This document shows positions 15,848 to 24,129 of a stretch of DNA of 64,000 nt, in pieces. Numbering within the stretch: position 1 is the first letter of the stretch; every line of letters starts with the position of its first letter. The notes under the pieces were generated by a model. That model was not told the origin of the DNA. It searched no databases and saw only the letters and a list, made by a program, of their open reading frames with translations. The DNA lies in the NCBI GenBank assembly GCA_017394705.1, contig JAFPXH010000009.1:162478-226477 (forward strand). Reading direction: 5' to 3'. The translations under genes and the position numbers were made by a program. The stretch comes from Paludibacteraceae bacterium (GTDB lineage: Bacteria; Bacteroidota; Bacteroidia; Bacteroidales; Paludibacteraceae).

Positions 15848-16339
15848 ATGAAAAAACTGACTGTATTTATAGCCGCAGCGGCGATGGTATTGTTGTCGGG
15901 TTGCGGCGCCAAGCGCTCTCAGGCTTATTATGACAAGCCGAGCCAAGTACTGAGTGCCAATTTTGATGGCAGTTACGTTATTCGCGTGCAGGTTCGCTCC
16001 AAAGATGCAGTAACCGCTTTTACGGATGCTCAGCGCAAAGCCGTACAAGAGGTTATCTTTGACGGTGTTAAATCTGCATCCAACGGCATTTCGGATTTGA
16101 AGCCCCTATGCTTTGATATGAATGCCCGCGAGAAATACGAGGACTATTGGAATGCTTTCTTCAGCGATAAAGGTCCGTGGACGCAATTCGCCAGTTACAA
16201 GGACCGCCGCGCAGTGACCACCGGTTACGAGCGTGACGGACGCCAGATGGTAGAGACCGGAACCGTGACCGTCGATCGCGCAGGACTAAAGAAAAAACTG
16301 ATTGAGGACGGTATTATTCCTGCAGAGGGCAGATATTAA
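15848..16339 (+). CDS. Lipoprotein paralogous to cassette gene 1, cassette gene 2
   Basis: Start at 15848 (MKKLTVFIAAAAMVLLSGCG) gives a clean lipoprotein signal with LSGC lipobox; the ATG at 15818 overlaps the previous stop and would add ten residues. The mature part aligns by eye with the preceding protein: YVIRVQVRSKDAVTAFTDAQRKAVQEVIFDGV, YEDYWNAFFSDKGPWTQFASYK and VTVDRAGLKKKLIEDGIIP. A secreted soluble form and a membrane-anchored form of one domain are thus encoded side by side. Function unknown. Confidence 0.78.
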   Translation: MKKLTVFIAAAAMVLLSGCGAKRSQAYYDKPSQVLSANFDGSYVIRVQVRSKDAVTAFTDAQRKAVQEVIFDGVKSASNGISDLKPLCFDMNAREKYEDYWNAFFSDKGPWTQFASYKDRRAVTTGYERDGRQMVETGTVTVDRAGLKKKLIEDGIIPAEGRY

Positions 16340-16340
16340 A

Positions 16341-16388
16341 TTGCCATTTGTAATTTGTCATTTGTAATTTATTCATTGTAAATTGATA
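16341..16388. repeat. Heptad repeat ATTTGT(A/C)
   Basis: Four to five near-copies of CATTTGTAATTTGT in the gap between cassette genes 2 and 3. The same repeat type appears in frame inside the FAD oxidoreductase gene at about 26290-26330. Confidence 0.6.
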
Positions 16389-16391
16389 TTT

Positions 16392-17342
16392 ATGAAACGA
16401 TATTTCTTTACTCTCGCATTGGCGCTGGTAGCGCTGGTGGCGAGCGCACAGATAAAAAAACCGGCGCTGATGGTTATTCCGTCCGATGTATGGTGCATCT
16501 CCAATGGTTATTATACCGAGATAGACAACATGGGTACCACCATGAAAGTGCCGAATTACAAACAAGCCTTGCAGGAGAATATGGGTCTTAAGTTGGCTAT
16601 CGCCAAGTTGAACGACCTGATGGCCGAGCGTCAATTCCCTCTGCAGAGCCTTGAACAGACCATCAAGAACCTGGAGCAACAACGTATGGAGGACAACCTG
16701 ACGATGAGTAAGGCCGGCAACGAGTTGGCAGAGTCTCCGTTGGACGAAGTAGCCCGTGTTGCTAAATGTGACATCATTCTGGAACTTAGTTGGGAACTGA
16801 AAGACTTTGGTCCGAAACACTCCCTCAGTTATGTTCTTGAGGGTCGCGATGCGTACACAAGCAAGACTATTGGTGCCGCCAGCGGTACCGGTGCTCCCTC
16901 TTTCACCGCCGACGTGGATGTGCTGCTTGAGGAAGCCATCGTAGCGAACATGGACAATTTCAACAACCGTCTGTTGGACCACTTCACCGAGATGCAGACC
17001 ATCGGTCGTGAAGTAAGTCTGGATATCAAAGTATTTGCCAATAATGCCGCAGGTGTGGATTTGGAGACCGAGTTCGGCGATGATGAACTGATTGATATCA
17101 TCAATGACTGGTTACAGAAAAACACCGTTCAAGGCCGCTTTACGATGCCGTACGCCAGTGAGAATGTAGCCAATTTCACACAAGTCCGTATCCCTGTTTA
17201 CGACGAGCGCGGACGCGCCATCGACGCCAACGGTTTTGCTAAGGGCCTGGCAAAAATGCTGAAGAAAGAACCATATAACATTCCGTCCAAAGTGCTTGTT
17301 AAAGGTCTCGGGCGTGCCGTGATTATCCTTGGAGAGAAATAA
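16392..17342 (+). CDS. Exported protein of unknown function, cassette gene 3 (DUF6175-like)
   Basis: ATG at 16392 preferred over the TTG at 16383. Signal peptide MKRYFFTLALALVALVASAQ, then 297 residues beginning IKKPALMVIPSDVWCISNGYY, a coiled helical part (LQSLEQTIKNLEQQRMEDNL), then VARVAKCDIILELSWELKDFGPKHSLSYVLEGRDAYTSKTIG and a C-terminal IPVYDERGRAIDANGFAKGLAKML. The layout recalls periplasmic LpoB/CsgG-like accessory proteins, and I think it matches DUF6175, but I cannot verify that. Lies in the middle of the exported cassette. Confidence 0.7.
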   Translation: MKRYFFTLALALVALVASAQIKKPALMVIPSDVWCISNGYYTEIDNMGTTMKVPNYKQALQENMGLKLAIAKLNDLMAERQFPLQSLEQTIKNLEQQRMEDNLTMSKAGNELAESPLDEVARVAKCDIILELSWELKDFGPKHSLSYVLEGRDAYTSKTIGAASGTGAPSFTADVDVLLEEAIVANMDNFNNRLLDHFTEMQTIGREVSLDIKVFANNAAGVDLETEFGDDELIDIINDWLQKNTVQGRFTMPYASENVANFTQVRIPVYDERGRAIDANGFAKGLAKMLKKEPYNIPSKVLVKGLGRAVIILGEK

Positions 17343-17386
17343 GAAAAAGTACAAAGGACTATGTTGAAAGTCAAAAACAAGTAATT

Positions 17387-18322
17387 ATGAAACGCATATA
17401 TTCTATCATACTTGCAGCGCTCATGAGCGCTACAATGCTGGCAGTGGAGACACAGTACCTGCCTATATCGGTTATCGTGGATGGTTCGTTAGAGAACTTC
17501 CCGCAGGGTGCCAAAGCCATGGTGGAGAATAAACTGACCCAACTGCTGACCCGTAACGGCATCGCCGGAATGGACTACGTTGGCCAGTTCATCCTGACAG
17601 CCACCACCACTCCGCTGGACAAAGATGTTATCCCCGGTCCTCCGATGAAGATTTCGGAGAGAATGGAGCTTAACCTCTACATCGCGGATGCTTACGCCAA
17701 GACCATATTCTCCACCACCAGCATTACTGTAAAAGGTATCGGAGAAAATGAAAACAAATGCTATCTGAATGCTATCAGTCACATGCCGCTGCAGAGTCCG
17801 CAGATTGCACAGTTCATCAGTGAAGGAAAGACCAAAATCATTGAGTACTATGACCACGAAGCTCCTGCACTGATCAAGAGAGCTCAGAACCTGGCTAAGC
17901 AGAAGAGTTACGAAGAGGCGTTGTTCATTGTATCTCTTATTCCTCAGCAGTGCCAGCATTATGATGCAGCCCTTGCCGCAGGTCTGGAGATATACCAGAT
18001 GCATGTAGATAACGAATGCAACATCAACCTCGCTGCAGCCCGTCAGGCATGGGCGGCAGAGCAGAACAAAGGCGGCGCTTATGCGGCCGGAGAGTATCTG
18101 GCGAACATTCTGCCTGATGCCGGTTGTTATGAAGAGGCTTTGGCTCTGCATAAAGAGATCAAGAGCAAAGTGCTGGATGACTGGAAATTCGAGATGAAGA
18201 AATACCAGGACGGTGTCGATCTGGAGAAACAACGCATTGACGCAATGCGCCAAGTAGGTGTTGCTTATGGTCAACATCAGCCGAGTAAGGAAGTGAACAT
18301 CGGTTTCGTTCGCGGGTACTAA
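17387..18322 (+). CDS. Exported protein of unknown function, cassette gene 4
   Basis: Signal peptide MKRIYSIILAALMSATMLAV. The first half (LPISVIVDGSLENFPQGAKAMVENKLTQLLTRNGIAGMDYVGQFILTATT, then MELNLYIADAYAKTIFSTTSITVKGIG) reads like the nucleotide-free CsgG/LpoB-type alpha-beta domain of periplasmic accessory proteins. The second half is helical (YYDHEAPALIKRAQNLAKQKSYEEALFIVSLIP, YEEALALHKEI) and resembles short TPR-like repeats. Function not known. 44 bases after gene 3 and 21 before gene 5, so co-transcription is likely. Confidence 0.72.
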   Translation: MKRIYSIILAALMSATMLAVETQYLPISVIVDGSLENFPQGAKAMVENKLTQLLTRNGIAGMDYVGQFILTATTTPLDKDVIPGPPMKISERMELNLYIADAYAKTIFSTTSITVKGIGENENKCYLNAISHMPLQSPQIAQFISEGKTKIIEYYDHEAPALIKRAQNLAKQKSYEEALFIVSLIPQQCQHYDAALAAGLEIYQMHVDNECNINLAAARQAWAAEQNKGGAYAAGEYLANILPDAGCYEEALALHKEIKSKVLDDWKFEMKKYQDGVDLEKQRIDAMRQVGVAYGQHQPSKEVNIGFVRGY

Positions 18323-18343
18323 CATTATAATACTGCTACGTTC

Positions 18344-19663
18344 GTGAAACAAACCATTTTAACATTGCTTTGTGCTTGCGCAGTGATTGCTGCGCAAGCA
18401 CAAGGGCCATTATCTTATCGCCGCAACTCGCTGGCGATGTTGCTTGTCTATCACCCGGAAGATGAGTTCGGCAAGAATATCTACGAGGCATTCGACTCGT
18501 TGCCTATTCCCGATAAATACGACGACCATAATATTGGCTGGCGTGTTATCGACGACAGTCAGATTACCGGTGTACAGCGCAATAAAAGCGGTTACTACAA
18601 AGCCACTTACGGCCACCAGTTAACCGCAGCGGAACTCAAAGCCAATGCTCGCCGGACAGAGGACCTGCTCAACGAAGCGGAAGTAGCGAAAGAGATGGTC
18701 GGCAAATGGTTTGGATTACAAGGCACATCGCCAGAAGATGCCACTTTCAACACCGAGCTCATTCAGCAACGCGGACAATATAACGCATCGGATGTAGATG
18801 TCGCACTGGCACTGCAGACAACTCGTGGCGTGGCTACGTTGAGTGATGCCGGTGAAGAACTATTAGGTCAGACGTTCGTGCTCGTCAATGATATCACGTA
18901 TATCACCGCCGAGCAGGAAGCGGAAGCCGCCAAGAAAGCGATGAACGTCATCGGAGGTCTCTTTGATGCCTTCACCGGAGGTACGGCAGGTAAGGATGTG
19001 GCAAAGCTGACCGGTGCCATCGCCGATAGCTTTACGGGATTCAAAGTAAAAACACATTCCTATCTGTACCAGTTGGTGTGGAACGATTCTGTAGCAGCTA
19101 TTTTCTATCAGTTCCATTACACAAGCAAGCCAGACCCCGCCAAGATACAAGCGTTTCTGGACGACAAAACGACGTACCGGCTTAAGTATGTAGCCCATGA
19201 GTATGAGTTTGATAAAAAATCCGTACTCAAAGGCAAGTACTCACGCACCGAGCTGGTCCGCACTATCTGCGCCCGCTCGATGGACAAGAACATCGTGGCA
19301 CTAGCCAAACAATATGAAGATTTCAAAGTCAAGACACCGGTTTATCAGATTCTGACGAATGAGAAAACGGGCAAGATAGAAGGGTATGCGGCGAAGATAG
19401 GTATGAAAGAGGGTATAGAGGATGGTTCTAAGTTCCAAGTCGTACAGCGGATTCAAAACCCTGAGACCGGCAAAACCACCTATAAGTACGTAGCATCTGT
19501 CAAGGCGAAGAAAGGCAGTATCTGGGACAACCGCTATAACGCGGTGCTCGAAGAGGCGGACGGTGCCACCCTGCCCTACACCACGTTCACGAAGATTAGC
19601 GGAGGAGAAATCCTCCCCGGTATGCTGCTCATCGAGGGCAAATATAGAAAAGTGATTGAATAA
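18344..19663 (+). CDS. Exported protein of unknown function, cassette gene 5
   Basis: GTG start; signal peptide MKQTILTLLCACAVIAAQAQ. The 439-residue protein has no motif I recognise. Features seen: SLAMLLVYHPEDEFGKNIYEAFDSLPIPDKYDDHNIG near the N-terminus, an alanine/glycine stretch AKKAMNVIGGLFDAFTGGTAGKDVAKLTGAI (about 195-225) that could be a membrane-active helix, KVKTHSYLYQLVWNDSV, and a C-terminal beta region with KIGMKEGIEDGSKFQVVQRI and GEILPGMLLIEGKYRK. The last part resembles a small SH3- or OB-like barrel domain. Likely periplasmic or outer-membrane associated; last gene of the cassette. Confidence 0.72.
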   Translation: MKQTILTLLCACAVIAAQAQGPLSYRRNSLAMLLVYHPEDEFGKNIYEAFDSLPIPDKYDDHNIGWRVIDDSQITGVQRNKSGYYKATYGHQLTAAELKANARRTEDLLNEAEVAKEMVGKWFGLQGTSPEDATFNTELIQQRGQYNASDVDVALALQTTRGVATLSDAGEELLGQTFVLVNDITYITAEQEAEAAKKAMNVIGGLFDAFTGGTAGKDVAKLTGAIADSFTGFKVKTHSYLYQLVWNDSVAAIFYQFHYTSKPDPAKIQAFLDDKTTYRLKYVAHEYEFDKKSVLKGKYSRTELVRTICARSMDKNIVALAKQYEDFKVKTPVYQILTNEKTGKIEGYAAKIGMKEGIEDGSKFQVVQRIQNPETGKTTYKYVASVKAKKGSIWDNRYNAVLEEADGATLPYTTFTKISGGEILPGMLLIEGKYRKVIE

Positions 19664-19677
19664 TAGGATTATCATAG

Positions 19678-20973
19678 ATGAAGAATTTCGTTGAAGAATT
19701 ACGATGGAGAGGCATGCTCCAGGATATCATGCCGGGTACGGAAGAACAGTTGATGAAAGAAATGACCACCGCCTACGTAGGTATCGACCCGACGGCGGAC
19801 AGCCTGCATATAGGTCACTTGTGCGGCATCATGATGCTGCGCCATCTGCAGGCGTGCGGACACAAGCCTATTGCGCTGTTAGGAGGTGCGACGGGTATGA
19901 TCGGAGACCCATCCGGCAAGTCCGCCGAGCGTAACCTGCTCACCGAGGAGACGCTGCGCCATAACGTAGTCTGCATCCGTGAGCAGTTAGAGCACTTCCT
20001 CGATTTTAACAGTAACGAACCGAACGCCGCAGAACTGGTCAATAACTACGACTGGATGAAGGATTACACCTTCCTTGATTTCGCGCGCAATATCGGCAAA
20101 CTCATCACCGTCAATTACATGATGGCGAAGGACTCCGTAAAGAAGCGTTTCAACGGCGAGTTCGCGCAAGGTATGTCATTCACTGAATTTACCTACCAGC
20201 TCCTTCAGGGCTACGACTTTGTCTATCTGAACGAGCACAAGAACTGCCTGATGCAGATGGGCGGCTCCGACCAATGGGGCAATATCACCACCGGTATCGA
20301 GCTGATGCGTAAGATGAACGGCAAGACCGCTTTCGCCCTCACCTGCCCACTTATTACCAAAGCGGACGGTGGCAAGTTCGGCAAGACCGAAAGCGGTAAT
20401 ATATGGTTGAGCAAGAAATACACCAGTCCATACAAATTCTACCAGTTCTGGCTCAATGTCAGCGATGATGATGCTAAGCGTTACATCAAGATATTCACCA
20501 GCCTCAGCCGCGAAGAAATAGAAAGTTTAATTGCAGAGCACGAAGAGGCTCCGCACCTGCGTGTATTGCAGAAACGTCTGGCTAAAGAGGTAACCTGCAT
20601 GGTACATAGCGAAGCGGACTATAACGCAGCTGTAGAAGCAAGTAATATCCTTTTCGGAAACGCAACTGCAGAGGCATTGCGCGCTCTGGATGAGGAGACT
20701 TTTCTTCAGGTATTTGAAGGCGTAGAGCAATTTGAGATTTCACTGGATGAGTTGAAAGCCGGTATCGGTCCGCTGGACTTGCTGGCAGAGAAGACGAATA
20801 TTTTCCCGAGCAAGGGAGAAGCGCGTAAGATGATTCAGGCGAACGGTTTTTCGCTCAATAAGGAGAAACTGACCGATCCGCAGACACCGATTACCGACGC
20901 TTCATTGCTCAACGGCAAGTATCTGCTCTTCCAAAAAGGCAAGAAAAATTACTACCTCGTTGTAGCGAAATAA
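19678..20973 (+). CDS. tyrS: Tyrosyl-tRNA synthetase
   Basis: Class I enzyme that charges tRNA-Tyr. Full length at 431 residues. The HIGH motif is present as SLHIGHLCG (about 40-48), the tyrosine pocket as [12 protein letters not shown] (about 197-208), and the KMSKS loop as KFGKTES (about 237-243), the version usual for bacterial TyrRS. The C-terminal S4-like RNA-binding domain follows ([23 protein letters not shown]). Start at 19678, 14 bases after the exported cassette; no promoter of its own was spotted. Confidence 0.98.
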   Translation: MKNFVEELRWRGMLQDIMPGTEEQLMKEMTTAYVGIDPTADSLHIGHLCGIMMLRHLQACGHKPIALLGGATGMIGDPSGKSAERNLLTEETLRHNVVCIREQLEHFLDFNSNEPNAAELVNNYDWMKDYTFLDFARNIGKLITVNYMMAKDSVKKRFNGEFAQGMSFTEFTYQLLQGYDFVYLNEHKNCLMQMGGSDQWGNITTGIELMRKMNGKTAFALTCPLITKADGGKFGKTESGNIWLSKKYTSPYKFYQFWLNVSDDDAKRYIKIFTSLSREEIESLIAEHEEAPHLRVLQKRLAKEVTCMVHSEADYNAAVEASNILFGNATAEALRALDEETFLQVFEGVEQFEISLDELKAGIGPLDLLAEKTNIFPSKGEARKMIQANGFSLNKEKLTDPQTPITDASLLNGKYLLFQKGKKNYYLVVAK

Positions 20974-20989
20974 TCATCCTGTTTAGGGT

Positions 20990-21012
20990 TTAGAGGATTA
21001 GCGGATTAGGGG
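20990..21012. repeat. Heptad repeat of GATTAGC type
   Basis: Short run of GGTTTAGAGGATTAGCGGATTAG-like units after tyrS, the same family as at 21849 and 43444. Confidence 0.5.
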
Positions 21013-21037
21013 TATTTTGCATTTTTTTTCAAAAATA

Positions 21038-21069
21038 TTTGCGTATTTGAATTATTTGTAGTACCTTTG
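21038..21069 (+). promoter_or_regulatory. Promoter of tRNA-Gln and rplY
   Basis: TTTG (21038-21041), 20-base spacer, TACCTTTG (21062-21069), just before the tRNA gene. Confidence 0.85.
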
Positions 21070-21088
21070 CACGCTTTTTCGAAAGTGC

Positions 21089-21159
21089 TGTCCACTCGTA
21101 TATCGGTATTACACCGGATTTTGGTTCCGAGAAGCGAGGTTCGACTCCTCGGTGGACAA
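21089..21159 (+). tRNA. tRNA-Gln (anticodon TTG)
   Basis: Acceptor arms TGTCCAC (21089-21095) and GTGGACA (21152-21158), discriminator A; D-arm GTAT...TTAC with a GG-containing loop; anticodon loop TTTTGGT with anticodon TTG; T-arm CGAGG-TTCGACT-CCTCG. The CCA end is not encoded. The first pair of the anticodon stem is a C/A mismatch. About 130 bases upstream of rplY and apparently sharing its promoter. Confidence 0.93.
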
Positions 21160-21180
21160 CAAAGGGAAGCCTACCCTCAG

Positions 21181-21200
21181 CCCCTCCCTAAAAGGAGGGG
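21181..21200. repeat. CCCCTCC / GGAGGGG hairpin element
   Basis: Perfect 7-bp stem CCCCTCC / GGAGGGG around CTAAAA, following the tRNA. It is one of a family of such elements here (also 44738-44757 and 50539-50565, and in frame in genes near 3370 and 25990). It may help end or process the tRNA transcript; there is no T-run. Confidence 0.6.
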
Positions 21201-21217
21201 TGCATTATGAAAAAAGG

Positions 21218-21264
21218 TTCGTGTGATGGGATACGGGCAGCGTCACGAAGTAATTTAACTGCCC
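21218..21264 (+). promoter_or_regulatory. Possible pseudoknot in the rplY leader
   Basis: Two interleaved stems: TTCGTG (21218-21223) with CACGAA (21244-21249), and GGGCAG (21235-21240) with CTGCCC (21259-21264). The order of arms is that of an H-type pseudoknot with loops of 11, 3 and 9 bases. It ends 26 bases before the rplY start. An alternative pairing ATGGG/CCCAT (21226-21230 with 21263-21267) competes with it. A role in L25 autoregulation is speculation. Confidence 0.45.
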
Positions 21265-21290
21265 CATATTGAGTAACACAAATTATTACA

Positions 21291-21848
21291 ATGAAAGAAT
21301 TTGCATTAGTAGGTACTCCGCGTAGCGAGTACGGAAAGAAAGCTGCTAAAGCTTTCCGCGCAGAGGAATTGATTCCTTGCAACATCTATGGTTGCGGCAT
21401 CAATGCTACTTTTACGGTAGCTGCTGCTGACGTTCGTAAACTGATTTACACTCCGGACACCCAAATCGTTGACCTCACCGTTGGTGATTTGAAGACGAAA
21501 GCGATTGTTAAGGAGTTGCAGTTCCACCCGATGGACGGCAAAGCACTGCATATTGATTTCCTCGCCGTTGACGAGAAGAAACCGGTTGTAGTTGAAATTC
21601 CTATTCAGTTGAACGGTCTTGCTGAAGGTGTTAAAGCCGGTGGTAAGTTGGTTCAAGCTATGCGCAAACTCAAAGCATGTGGTATCTACACCGCATTCCC
21701 CGATCGCATCAACATTGATGTTACCGAGTTGGGTCTGGGTAAGAAAATCGCTGTTGAGGACGTGAAGGTAGAAGGCTTGAAGTTCGTTAACCCTGCAGAC
21801 GCATGCGTAGCAGAGGTGAAGGCTACTCGCCAGAGCAAACAGGCTTAA
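21291..21848 (+). CDS. rplY: Large-subunit ribosomal protein L25 (long, Ctc-type)
   Basis: Binds 5S rRNA in the 50S central protuberance. The 185-residue protein has the N-terminal L25 domain (RSEYGKKAAKAFRAEELIPCNIYGCG, about 11-36, and KAIVKELQFHPMDGKALHIDFLAV) and the C-terminal TL5/Ctc extension (PVVVEIPIQLNGLAEGVKAGGKLVQAMRKLKACG). Length and order fit the long form common in Bacteroidota. Downstream of tRNA-Gln and a possible structured leader, and upstream of pth, with which it is commonly paired. Confidence 0.97.
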   Translation: MKEFALVGTPRSEYGKKAAKAFRAEELIPCNIYGCGINATFTVAAADVRKLIYTPDTQIVDLTVGDLKTKAIVKELQFHPMDGKALHIDFLAVDEKKPVVVEIPIQLNGLAEGVKAGGKLVQAMRKLKACGIYTAFPDRINIDVTELGLGKKIAVEDVKVEGLKFVNPADACVAEVKATRQSKQA

Positions 21849-21885
21849 TCCGGATTAGAGGATTAGCGGATTAGAGATTAGGGGC
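21849..21885. repeat. Heptad repeat of GGATTAGA type
   Basis: Four units of GGATTAG(A/C) type between rplY and pth. Confidence 0.55.
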
Positions 21886-21921
21886 GGGGCAATTGCTTTG
21901 CCCCTAAGTTTTAAAAGAAAG

Positions 21922-22488
21922 ATGGCAAAGTTTCTAATAGTTGGCTTAGGTAATATCGGCGATGAATACGCCGGCACGCGTCATAACATCGGTTTTCGGA
22001 TGATTGACGCTTTTGCTGCGTCCGTCAAAGCGGAGTGGCAAGACAAGCGGTATGGATTCATAGCCAAGTGCCGCGTAAAGAATGCTGAACTGGTGTTGCT
22101 CAAGCCGTCAACTTATATGAATCTGAGCGGAAATGCAGTGCGGTATTGGTTAGCGCAGGAGAAAATACCGGTAGAAAACATGCTGGTGCTGGTGGATGAC
22201 CTGAATCTTCCGTTCGGTACGATTCGCATCCGCAAACAGGGTTCCAATGGCGGGCACAACGGACTCGGAAATATACAATCTATATTAGGAACTGACGCAT
22301 ACGCGCGCGTGCGGTTTGGTATCGGCAATGAGTTCACCCGCGGAACGCAAATCAATTTCGTACTTGGTCAATGGACCGAAGAGGAAGAGAAAGCATTGCC
22401 GGAACGACTGGCAATTATCACGCAAATCATCCCGAGTTTTTGTCTTCAGGGCATTGACCGGACGATGAACCAATACAATCACAAGTAA
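21922..22488 (+). CDS. pth: Peptidyl-tRNA hydrolase
   Basis: Releases peptides from peptidyl-tRNA that has fallen off ribosomes. The ATG at 21922 gives [29 protein letters not shown], the canonical N-terminus with catalytic His in TRHNIGF; the TTG at 21898 is not needed. Other family residues: Asn in [11 protein letters not shown], Asp in [10 protein letters not shown], and [12 protein letters not shown]. 189 residues, the usual size. Confidence 0.97.
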   Translation: MAKFLIVGLGNIGDEYAGTRHNIGFRMIDAFAASVKAEWQDKRYGFIAKCRVKNAELVLLKPSTYMNLSGNAVRYWLAQEKIPVENMLVLVDDLNLPFGTIRIRKQGSNGGHNGLGNIQSILGTDAYARVRFGIGNEFTRGTQINFVLGQWTEEEEKALPERLAIITQIIPSFCLQGIDRTMNQYNHK

Positions 22489-22498
22489 TTGGTAATTA

Positions 22499-22918
22499 AT
22501 GTCTGAAGTTCGCGTAGATAAATACCTTTGGGCGATGCGCATCTATAAGACCCGAAGCATCGCTGCAGACGCCTGCAAAAACGGACGCGTCAGCATGAAC
22601 GGCGTCCAACTGAAACCGAGCAGAACATTTAAGGAGGGCGATACGTTCAACGTCCGCAAGGGGCCCATCACTTATACATTCCGCGTGCTGCAACTGACGG
22701 AGAACCGCCTCGGTGCCAAGCTGGTGCCGGAATATATGCGGGATTGCACGTCTCCCGAGCAACTGGAACTACTGGAGTTGGCAAAAATGGCCGGACAAAG
22801 CGGTCGTGATCGGGGTACGGGCAGGCCTACGAAGAAAGACCGGCGGGATATCGAGGTTTTTATGTCTGACAACTACCTCGATGAAATCGACGATTGGGAC
22901 GACGAAACTGAAAACTGA
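22499..22918 (+). CDS. S4-domain RNA-binding protein, Hsp15-like
   Basis: A 139-residue protein starting with an S4 domain (VRVDKYLWAMRIYKTRSIAADACKNGRVSMNG, about residues 4-35) as in Hsp15/HslR, which binds stalled 50S subunits carrying peptidyl-tRNA. The tail is charged (GRDRGTGRPTKKDRRD then an acidic DNYLDEIDDWDDETEN). Placement just after pth suits a role in ribosome rescue, which is inferred. The frame starts with ATG ten bases after the pth stop. Confidence 0.9.
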   Translation: MSEVRVDKYLWAMRIYKTRSIAADACKNGRVSMNGVQLKPSRTFKEGDTFNVRKGPITYTFRVLQLTENRLGAKLVPEYMRDCTSPEQLELLELAKMAGQSGRDRGTGRPTKKDRRDIEVFMSDNYLDEIDDWDDETEN

Positions 22919-22925
22919 AAGCAGA

Positions 22926-23378
22926 ATGCTGAAATCTAAAAAGGATAATATAGCCGAATACATTCTCTATCTATGGCAGATGGAGGATTATCTGCGAGCC
23001 TTCCCACAACAGGCAGATGCGACGCCAGAACTGCAGGAAATCAAAGAGATGATGCACCGTGAGGGGCTCATCGAAAGCGGTCATCTTCAGTTGGCTAAGA
23101 ATGCTTTATCGGAATTAGAAGAACTGCACACCTCTCTGCTGAATGAAGATGCCATGTACCGCGCAGCTATCATCCGGTTGCAACCATCGCTCAACCTGCT
23201 GAAAGCCAAAACAGACCGGCCGACGATGAGTGATATCGAAGCGAGTCTGACTCTCCTATACCAGATTATGCTCCTACGGATACAGAAGCGCGAAATCACT
23301 CCTGCGACAACAGATGTACAACAACGCGCCACGCAAGTGCTTACGTTCTTAAGTCGCGCATATCGCGACGTTAAATAG
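22926..23378 (+). CDS. DUF4924 family protein
   Basis: A 150-residue, mostly helical protein beginning MLKSKKDNIAEYILYLWQMEDYLRAF, the typical DUF4924 start (NIAEY-x-LY-x-W-x-x-ED). Further helices: KEMMHREGLIESGHLQLAKNALSELEELH and LTLLYQIMLLRIQKREITP. A Bacteroidota-restricted cytoplasmic family without known function. The ATG at 22926 is preferred; the longer frame from 22713 merely overlaps the S4 gene. Seven bases after the S4 gene stop. Confidence 0.85.
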   Translation: MLKSKKDNIAEYILYLWQMEDYLRAFPQQADATPELQEIKEMMHREGLIESGHLQLAKNALSELEELHTSLLNEDAMYRAAIIRLQPSLNLLKAKTDRPTMSDIEASLTLLYQIMLLRIQKREITPATTDVQQRATQVLTFLSRAYRDVK

Positions 23379-23394
23379 TTAAAGGGTTAAAATG

Positions 23395-23407
23395 GTCACT
23401 TCGTGAC
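23395..23407. repeat. Triloop mini-hairpin GTCAC-TTC-GTGAC
   Basis: A single mini-hairpin between the DUF4924 gene and nth, flanked by GACGTTAAAT on both sides. Confidence 0.5.
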
Positions 23408-23418
23408 GTTAAATTGTT

Positions 23419-24051
23419 ATGACCACCAAGCAACGCTTTGAACATATCCTCGGATGGTTTGAGACCAACATGCCGGTAGCAGAGAGCGAGTTGGTTTTTG
23501 AGAATCCGTTTCAGTTGCTAGTAGCCGTCATGCTGTCAGCTCAATGTACAGATAAACGGGTGAATATGGTCACGCCAGCCCTTTTTGCTGCGTACCCTAC
23601 GCCCGAAGCCATGGCTCAGGCGAGTTCCGATGATATTTTTGACTATGTGAAGAGTGTCAGTTATCCCCGGTCGAAAGCCGAGCATCTGGTAGCGATGGCG
23701 AAGCGGTTGACAGAGGTGTATGGGGGACAAGTGCCGGATAACATCGATGATTTACAGACGTTGCAAGGGGTTGGGCGTAAAACCGCGAACGTGGTATGCG
23801 CGGTCATCTGGAACCAACCGACGATGGCTGTGGACACGCATATTTTCCGCGTGAGCGAACGACTTGGGCTGACGACGAATAGTAAGAACCCGCTGCAGAC
23901 AGAACGGCAGTTAGTCAAATACATTCCGACAGAACTTATTCCGAAAGCGCACCACTGGTTATTGCTTCACGGCCGCTACGTTTGCCAAGCGCGCAAACCG
24001 CAATGCGAGAAATGCGGACTCAAAGAATTTTGCCGCTATTCTAAAAAATAA
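23419..24051 (+). CDS. nth: Endonuclease III
   Basis: DNA glycosylase and AP lyase that removes oxidised pyrimidines. 210 residues. Helix-hairpin-helix LQGVGRKTANVV with the catalytic Lys, followed by VDTHIFRVSERL with the catalytic Asp, and a C-terminal 4Fe-4S loop with spacing C-x6-C-x2-C-x5-C (CQARKPQCEKCGLKEFC). The start at 23419 follows a mini-hairpin. Directly upstream of recA, with an inverted repeat between them. Confidence 0.98.
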   Translation: MTTKQRFEHILGWFETNMPVAESELVFENPFQLLVAVMLSAQCTDKRVNMVTPALFAAYPTPEAMAQASSDDIFDYVKSVSYPRSKAEHLVAMAKRLTEVYGGQVPDNIDDLQTLQGVGRKTANVVCAVIWNQPTMAVDTHIFRVSERLGLTTNSKNPLQTERQLVKYIPTELIPKAHHWLLLHGRYVCQARKPQCEKCGLKEFCRYSKK

Positions 24052-24052
24052 T

Positions 24053-24093
24053 TGACATACTCTTGTGTATGTCATTTTTTTTTCGTAATTTTG
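24053..24093 (+). promoter_or_regulatory. recA promoter with inverted repeat over the -33 element; also possible nth terminator
   Basis: Arms TGACATAC (24053-24060) and GTATGTCA (24067-24074) around TCTTGT, then T9 (24075-24083), then -7 box TAATTTTG (24086-24093). The -33 CTTG (24062-24065) is in the loop with exact 20-base spacing. The same sequence can thus end nth transcription and carry an operator for recA. Confidence 0.65.
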
Positions 24094-24129
24094 CACTCGA
24101 TATACTGAAACGATTAAAACAACTATATT

